Under the pieces are notes generated by a model. The model searched no databases and was not told where the DNA came from. It saw only the letters and a list, made by a program, of their open reading frames with translations. From Rosellinia necatrix (Eukaryota > Ascomycota > Sordariomycetes > Xylariales > Xylariaceae): 64,000 bases of DNA. Both the position numbers and the translations under genes were made by a program. The DNA lies in the NCBI GenBank assembly GCA_021209875.1, contig JAGYVD010000001.1:6014001-6078000 (forward strand), in the 5' to 3' direction. Of this stretch, positions 58,101 to 64,000 are shown piece by piece. Each line of letters opens with the position of its first letter. Position 1 is the first letter of the stretch.

Positions 58101-59361
58101 TGCGGCTATGAGTGGATCCAAACGAATTTGCAAAAATCTGATAAACCGGGGAGTCGAAGTGAATATGCCCCTGACAAAATGCATCGATGGCAATGCCCTT
58201 GTGGCGGCGATATCTAAGAATCAGATTAAGATCGTCAAGTTTTTGATCTTTGAAGCCAAAGCTGATGTGAATATGCAACTACGTTCTGGGTTCTATGGCA
58301 GCGCTCTTGCTGCTGCTGCTGCTGAACCATTCGGGAACATGGATGTTGTTAAGTTTTTGATCTTTGAAGCTAAAGCTGATGTGAATATGCAACTACGTTC
58401 TGGGCTCTATGGCAGCGCCCTTACTGCTGCTGCTGCTGGACCATTCGAGAACATTGATGCTGTTAAGTTCTTGGTCTTTGAAGCTAAAGCTGATGTGAAT
58501 ATGCAACTACATTATGGGTCCTATGGCAGCGCCCTTGCTGCTGCTGCTGCTGCTGAACCATTCGGGAACATGGATGTTGTTAAGTTTTTGATCTTTGAAG
58601 CTAAAGCTGATGTGAATATGCAACTACGTTCTGGGCTCTATGGCAGCGCCCTTACTGCTGCTTCTGCTGAACCATTCGAGAACATTGATGTTGTTAAGTT
58701 CTTGATCTTTGAAGCTAAAGCTGATGTGAATATGCAACTACATTATGGGTCGTATGGCAGCGCTCTTGACGCAGCAGTGGAGGGCGGCGGTATGAAATTG
58801 GTCAAATTCTTAGTCAATGAGGTGGGGGCCGATGCAAACATGCGAATGCATGAGGATGTGCTGTACGGCAGCCCTCTCGCACGGGCAGCCGCTCGGGGCC
58901 ATATAGATACGGTCAGGTTCTTGATTGAAGTGGCAGGTGCGAAGGTGAATATGCAAATAGATGTTGGAGAATACGGTAGTGCCTCCATATTTGCAATACG
59001 GAAAGGCCATGCCGAGATATTGGGACTGCTCGTTAGCGCAGGGGCGGATGTTGATCAGCAAGTCCAGCACGGGAAGCTTGGTAGTGCGCTGGCTGCCGCA
59101 GCATTCTTTGGCTCTACGGAATGTGCACAGATCCTGATGCAAGCCGGCGCAAACGTCAACCTCAAGATACAAAACGGAGCTTTTAGGACGGCCTTACAGG
59201 CTTCTCAGGCAGACATTTTCGCGGAGACGGACTGGCCACATTCATACAGAGTGCGAGATAGTGAGGAAGAAAATTGGCGGAAAGATGAAGGAAAGTGGGA
59301 GGAGAATAAAGCTAAGGTGGCAGAGTTGCTACGATGTCACGGTGCAACAGACGAAATATGA
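55159..59361 (+). CDS. STAND/NLR protein: helical N-terminus, NACHT, ankyrin repeats
   Basis: Four exons: 55159-55767, 55862-56525, 56578-57187 and 57240-59361, giving 1,334 residues. Introns of 94, 52 and 52 bp; the second splits the P-loop. ATG 54982 is in frame upstream but adds 59 unlikely residues. Layout: a disordered Ser/Thr/Pro N-terminus (to about 100), a helical domain (about 150-410) including CEKHCNLSDRRKVQELL and WISPIPYGKHHNRVKEART, then NACHT with Walker A GSPGAGKT (423-430), Walker B TIVLDALDE (527-535) and FISSRPD. Next come a helical arm with WAFLQINELLDL, LPPDLETAYDGIY and FSHLSVTEYF, and ankyrin repeats from about 880 to the end. These proteins are cytosolic receptors acting in non-self recognition or programmed death; the ankyrins sense the ligand. 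Five ankyrin units are nearly identical. Confidence 0.88.
58234..58800 (+). repeat. Homogenised ankyrin-coding tandem repeat
   Basis: Five units start at 58234, 58348, 58462, 58579 and 58693 (114, 114, 117, 114 and 108 bp). Each encodes VKFLIFEAKADVNMQL followed by RSG or HYG, then YGSAL. Units 2+3 and 4+5 form a second-order duplication of about 231 bp: RSGLYGSALT...FENID alternates with HYGSYGSAL. Flanking ankyrin units are diverged normally. Confidence 0.9.
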
Positions 59362-60053
59362 CGTAGAAGAGAGGCGAGGTAGTACAATTTGAAATTCATA
59401 TAACTACCGCATACCCACCTACAATTACTGACCCTTTTTGTTCCGAAGCTCCTTGATAGCATCAAAGTAGATACACCTCAGGTAGACAACCTAGCTGTAG
59501 GATAATAAGAGCTGCTGTTAGGATGCTAGTGTTATCGTTGCGCTGGTCGGCCATATTAGTAAAAGGTGGTTTAGGAGGTGACGCAGGCATTGCTATATTT
59601 GTGAAAGTACAATCCTTTGAAGCTGATAAGGCTATCATATCGAACATATAATCGCGCAGCGAAAAGGGGGTGGCCGATTTGTGTAGCTTTGTGAGAAACT
59701 TTTGGGCAGCTACATTCCATTTTATAAGCAGTTCGTCTCACCCTTCTATTTAAACTCTTAATATCGGGATATTGTCAAGTACCTAGTGTCACACGCATAT
59801 CTCCGACACTTGGGTGATGAGATAACAAAGGGGCTACAGTTTCAATTAGACGCTGAGGCAGAAAGAAAATATGTAGGTTACCTAGGCCCCTAATTTGAAC
59901 GCTTGATATATAGGCGGAACAAGCAGGTACCAATAAGTAGCACCCAAGATAACATCTTTCTTTTTGAAGGCCATGTGGTCAATATGCATAGCGATGGGCC
60001 ATCAGCATATACTCATCCAGTTATGGATGAGCTTGCCAGTCTTAGTCGACGCC
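59362..60053. other. Convergent 3' flanks, nothing recognised
   Basis: About 700 bp between the NLR and M24 genes, AT-rich, with short frames. A GTTACCTAGGCC motif lies at 59877. Confidence 0.5.
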
Positions 60054-61217
60054 TTACAGGTCCCAGGGAGACTCCGCTTGTCGACCAGTCAAGGGCACGC
60101 CCCCATCCTCAGTCACCAGGATCGGGTCCTCCAACCTGATGCCGAAGCCAGCGCTCATCCCAAGCTGCGTCGCCTGCTCGTCGGTCACATAAATTCCCTA
60201 GAATATGATCATGGCGAGTGCGTAAGCCTACCACATCTCGCCCAAAACGGAGGGGAAAAAAAAAAAGAAAAGAAAAGAAAAAGAGTGGTAATTTTCCAAC
60301 GTACCGGTTCGTTCGTGACGACCATGCCAGGCTTCAACTTCTCATAGTTGGCCCCGTTCAGATAGGGGTGCTCGTGCGTCTCGAGCCCCAGCCCGTGGCC
60401 GAGGCGGTGGGTGTAATACGGGCCGTACCCGGCCGCCTCGACGGGAGCCCTGGAGGCGGCGTCGGCGTCGCGGCAGGCGGCGCCGGGGCGCGTCCCCGCG
60501 AGGCCGGCGGACTGGGCGCGCCGCACGATGCGCCAGACGTCCATGAGCTCCTCCTCGCGCACCGCGGCGCCGCCGCCGCCGCCGTCGCCGTTGCCGGGCG
60601 GGAGCATGGTGCGGGTGACGTCGCTGCCGTAGCCGTGCAGCGCGCTGCCGATGTCTAGCAGGACGAACTCGCCGTCGCGCAGGACGGCCGCGTCGCCGCC
60701 CTCGCCGCCGTGCGGGTACGCCGCCCGCGACCCGAACAGCGCGATCGCCCAGTACCCCTCGCCGGCGACGCCGGCGCGCGCGAACAGCGCCCGCCCGGCG
60801 TCGACGACGTCCGCCTGCCGCAGGCCGGCGCGCAGGCACCCCTGCAGCGCGCGCACCAGGTGCCGCGTGAACGCGTTGATGCCCCGCATGATGGCCACCT
60901 CGGCGTCCGTCTTGACGGCGCGCAGCCGCTTGACGTCCGCGCTCATGGGCACGACGTCGACGCCGACGGCCTGCAGGCCCGCGGCGATCATGTGGCGCGC
61001 GTGCTCGTCGATCATGACCTTCCTCTTCCTCTTCCTCCTCCCGCCGTCGCCGCCGACTCCTCCTCCTCCGAGGCGGCCGCTCCCGAGGAGCACGGCGTAG
61101 GGGTCCTGCTCCTCGCGCCAGGGGATGGCGGCGTCGGCGTCGCCCTTGAACACCATGTGCTGCGAGGCCGCGTTAAGGCGGCCCGTCTCGAACTGCGGGA
61201 CTAAATATGAGAACCGC

Positions 61218-61251
<34 letters not shown>

Positions 61252-61729
61252 GGTCGTCATCGTCATCGTCATCGTCTTCGCTGCTGAACACCATGAGGTA
61301 CGGCCGCTCCGAGAGCCCGAAACGCGCCGAGATGTTGGCGTAGTACGTCGTCGAGGCCGAGGGCTCCGCGACGAAGGCGTCGACGCCCGCGGCGCGGAGG
61401 GCGCGGGCCAGCACGCGCTGGCGCGTCAGGAAGTCGGACCGGCCGATGGGCGGGACGTCGAGGAGGGGCACGTGCGGCTCGAGGGCCGGCCACGCGCACG
61501 CCTCCAGGGTGGCGGCGGCGGCGTTGGCGGGTGCGGGTGCGGGTGCGACATGGTTGTTGGTGTGTGGCGGGAGGGGAGGGAAGCGGAGGCTGCGGCGCAT
61601 GTCGACGGCGCCGCAGGAAAGCAGGAGCAAGAAGACAGCGAGGGCGGATGCGGCGCAAATCAGAGGCCACCGAAGCGGCGGGCGTCCGGGGCGATTGGGG
61701 GGCGCCTGCACCAGCTGGGATTTCGGCAT
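60054..61729 (-). CDS. Membrane-anchored M24 metallopeptidase (Xaa-Pro peptidase-like)
   Basis: Exons on the minus strand are 60305-61729 and 60054-60197, giving 522 residues. The 107 bp intron has donor GTACGT and acceptor TCTAG and joins VTNEP to GIYVTDEQATQLG. The N-terminus has one span (LICAASALAVFLLLLSCGAV, about 24-43), so a type II membrane protein is likely. The creatinase-like N-terminal domain is followed by the pita-bread fold with metal ligands: Asp in VLLDIGSALHGYGSDVTRT (two), His in HRLGHGLGLETHEHP, Glu in TNEP and Glu in FGIRLEDPIL in the second exon. It should cleave an N-terminal residue before proline or dipeptides ending in proline. Runs of Asp (8) and Gly (11) interrupt a loop near residue 155. 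Strong GC bias. TAGGTAGGTAGG is about 100 bp upstream. Confidence 0.9.
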
Positions 61730-63184
61730 CGCGGCGTCCTTTGCGTTGTTGAATTGCGATTTGACCCGCCCGAGCTCGCATGCGAGGTCAGTCGTTGAGA
61801 CGAGTAATCGGATGGGTTAAGTACCTCTAGGTAGGTAGGTAGTTAGTTATCTGAAGTGGGCCATTTTTGGGAAGGTAGTCGTTGACCTTGGTATTGCTAT
61901 TCACAATTCTGTGTAATTATACAGTACCCCAACAAGCAGAGCAATAAAAATCGCAACAGGGTGTGCATTGAATAATTATCATTAATTATCATTATGATGG
62001 TTTCAAGAACAGGGGGAAAGTCGAAGTTATTTCACGATATAAGCCAGATATGATATGGAGATGGCGGCGACGTAGATTCAGTATTGCCGAGTGAGTGCCT
62101 GGAGCACGGGACATTTGTTGTTGTCGATCATTGGCCTGAGCCGATCGACGATTTTCTCCAACTAAAACTTGCATCTTTCCACACAAGGAGATTCGGTGAT
62201 GGTAGCGGTCGCAATACTAAGGCCGTAGTTCTTCGCTTCGGCGCACTGCCAACGCGTTCGCAGCGCGACGAAACGACATGTTCAACCGATTTGAGTATCT
62301 TGCTTTCGATAGCTGTTTGGAACAGAGATATTGCAGCCGCATGTTTCTTCTCATGAATGAGATACCTTCCAAGCGAATCCCAGCTATCCGCAGCCTGGCC
62401 GAGAAGCTTGGCCTCACACAGCTGCCACGTCAGATAGACCCCTAAGTACCGTTTCCGCGGTGTCGGGATCTTTATTTAGTTGAATACGCGCGAGGCAACA
62501 GCGAGAGCGAAGAGTTGGACATGGTTAAGGTGATTGCTTCTTTTTTGGTGATTGATAATAGATATGGGGTTCGGATGGAAAATTAGATGTTGGGATAGAG
62601 TCTGAATGCTAGGATTTCGTCGCTATTAATTATTAATTACTGCGTAGGTATTTTATAAAGAACTAAGAGAGAATACTCACACTGAGTAACGGTAATGATT
62701 CACAATAGATGCTATCCATGTAAGAAGCCGACTGCCGTAGAACTAATTGATATTCGCGATTCAAGACGAAAAAGGCAATCAATATAGGTGAATCTCTCTA
62801 CACACATATCTCATCGATGTGTTCATCTCAGCTACCTACCGCTGACCAAACTTGTAGCAAATGCCACAATTTCCTCCAAAATTGTTGCAATTACTTTTAG
62901 GTTATAGCCAGTGAGCAAATAGCGATGCCTCAGGTTGATCAAACTCCAAGATAAAATAGGCATCTAGTTTAATACGCGCGCTGTAGCGGGGAGACGGAGT
63001 AGCTAATTGGCGCTGTCGGTCGTGACAGGAAATCATATAACACTGTTGGCGGTACTTTTCCCCCTTACAAGGCCCAAGATATATATAGCATGCATGCATA
63101 CATGATCTTTATACTGATGTTGATTTACGTTAAGACAGTTCAGATAGTGTAAAAAATGATGTCAATAAAAATACGAAAAATAAC
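61730..63184. other. Intergenic with a 55-codon protein-like fragment
   Basis: M24 promoter with GTACCTCTAGGTAGGTAGGT at 61821-61840. At 62278-62445 the plus strand encodes MFNRFEYLAFDSCLEQRY... to ...LTQLPRQIDP, which reads like the end of a real protein and stays open upstream to about 62220 (RRTANAFAARRND). I cannot name it; it may be a relic. Nothing else was recognised. Confidence 0.45.
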
Positions 63185-63276
63185 TGCCTCCACGCGGAAT
63201 CGAACCGCGGATCTTGTCATAACATCGCAAGCAAATACTGTACGAGTGACACGCATTACCCCTGTGCCATAGAGGC
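63185..63276 (-). tRNA. tRNA-Thr(CGT) with intron
   Basis: The acceptor stem GCCTCTA/TGGAGGC pairs fully (one G-T). The anticodon stem TGTCA/TGACA is perfect. The loop CTCGTA reads anticodon CGT, decoding ACG (Thr), and is followed by an intron of about 20 bases (CAGTATTTGCTTGCGATGTT) at the standard 37/38 position. The T arm CCGCG-GTTCGATT-CGCGG-type sequence pairs well; the discriminator is A. The D stem is weaker, with one mismatch. There is no encoded CCA, as expected for a nuclear eukaryotic tRNA. Confidence 0.85.
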
Positions 63277-64000
63277 GGTTACATTGTCTGTGTGTGAAAA
63301 GCATTGAAAAGAGATAGGCGGCCACCATGCAAGCCAGATGGTTGTGAATAGGGGGACGGACGCTGAACGTGTGATACTTTCAGTTACCTATCTGGTGTCG
63401 CTCCCTTTCTCCTGCGTATTCACACGATACAGTCCCGACACTTGCCGACATGTCTGATCCTCGTCATGCCAAACTGTCCGTGTAGCCCGGTAACCCAACC
63501 ACCAACGTATGTATGTATGCATGTATCTCGACGCAAGCAACGAGCGATCCATCAGACCAGAAATTAGCTTCCGTAAGCCTACAGGTATAACTGGAGATAT
63601 ATATATTCATTCCAAGTGTGGCGCGCAATGCGTTCAGCCGGCGAGATAAGCTGCATCTCCCGCCAAAGCCTATGCAGCTACTTAGCCATACGACCAACCT
63701 GTTTTCGTCCCCCAAGCAGCATCTTACGCTATCGTCCTCGATGCGTCGCCTTTATCCCTTTCATGGGGTTAGGGGCAATTCCTTCGAACCAGTCATGAAT
63801 GACACCACTACCGACGGCTGTTGATTGTTGTTGTCGTTGACCACGGGTACCGCGTTTCCGCGGGTCATTTTCTCGTGCTGTGCGTATGTCTCCCAGAGCA
63901 GAGGTAAATCCTTGCGAACCATGACCCGACGAGGTCAGGGGGGGAGGAACCAAAAAAAAAAAAGTCGCGGCTACCGGCGTAGGACAATGTGCTTGGAGAC
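63277..64000. other. Window end, nothing recognised
   Basis: Short frames on both strands. Overlapping frames at 63616-63824 are not protein-like. An A run lies near 63952. Confidence 0.5.

Noticed and set aside
58234..58800. Regularly spaced repeats considered as a CRISPR-like array
   Set aside because: The units are in-frame ankyrin codons without unique spacers, in a eukaryotic gene.

Overview
The window looks like nuclear DNA of a filamentous ascomycete (Pezizomycotina, most likely a sordariomycete). Evidence: genes carry short GT-AG introns of about 48-150 bp with CTRAC-like branch points; there are single-copy fungal enzymes (phosphoserine aminotransferase, pyruvate dehydrogenase E1 beta, sterol 24-C-methyltransferase); there is an AA9 lytic polysaccharide monooxygenase, a secreted aspartic protease, a NACHT-ankyrin protein, and TACCTAGGTA-type promoter palindromes. 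No bacterial, viral or CRISPR features were seen. Exon models were built by hand from reading frames, splice signals and remembered family patterns. No database search was run.

Layout. 0-2.4 kb: the 3' end of an unrecognised gene and a Myb/SANT-repeat pseudogene. 2.4-6.2 kb (minus): SER1 and a pepsin-type protease. 9.4-11.7 kb (plus): a GC-rich, low-complexity AT-hook protein with an apparent C-terminal frame change. 13.8-15.1 kb (minus): PDB1. 17.7-19.1 kb (minus): erg6. 21.4-22.4 kb: a decayed MATE-like transporter. 23.2-36.1 kb, a more accessory block: a GPI-anchored surface protein, a BIM1-like protein, an LTR-like repeat, a cytochrome P450, a DUF8021-like secreted protein and a DUF6536-like membrane protein. 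37.7-45.8 kb: a 55-residue Cys-rich protein, a Y3-like secreted protein, a paraoxonase/arylesterase-like enzyme and an MFS sugar porter. 46.9-47.8 kb: AA9. 47.8-52.8 kb: an AT-rich gene desert with LTR-like repeats and tRNA-Ile-like relics. 52.8-61.7 kb: a ten-cysteine secreted protein, a STAND/NLR with near-identical ankyrin repeats and a membrane-anchored M24 peptidase. 63.2 kb: an intron-containing tRNA-Thr(CGT).

The genes do not form one obvious pathway. Functionally there is a metabolic set (SER1, PDB1, erg6, paraoxonase-like, sugar porter) and a secreted, surface or defence set (protease, AA9, Y3-like, BIM1-like, GPI protein, ten-Cys protein, NLR). A TACCTAGGTA-type palindrome lies about 297-324 bp upstream of the start codon in five of the metabolic genes and was not noticed at that distance upstream of the secreted/accessory genes. 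The best candidates for a second look are that spacing rule, the two in-frame TGA codons at conserved Trp positions in the Myb-repeat locus, the homogenised ankyrin array of the NLR, and the repeats shared between 27.0 kb and 49.3-49.7 kb.
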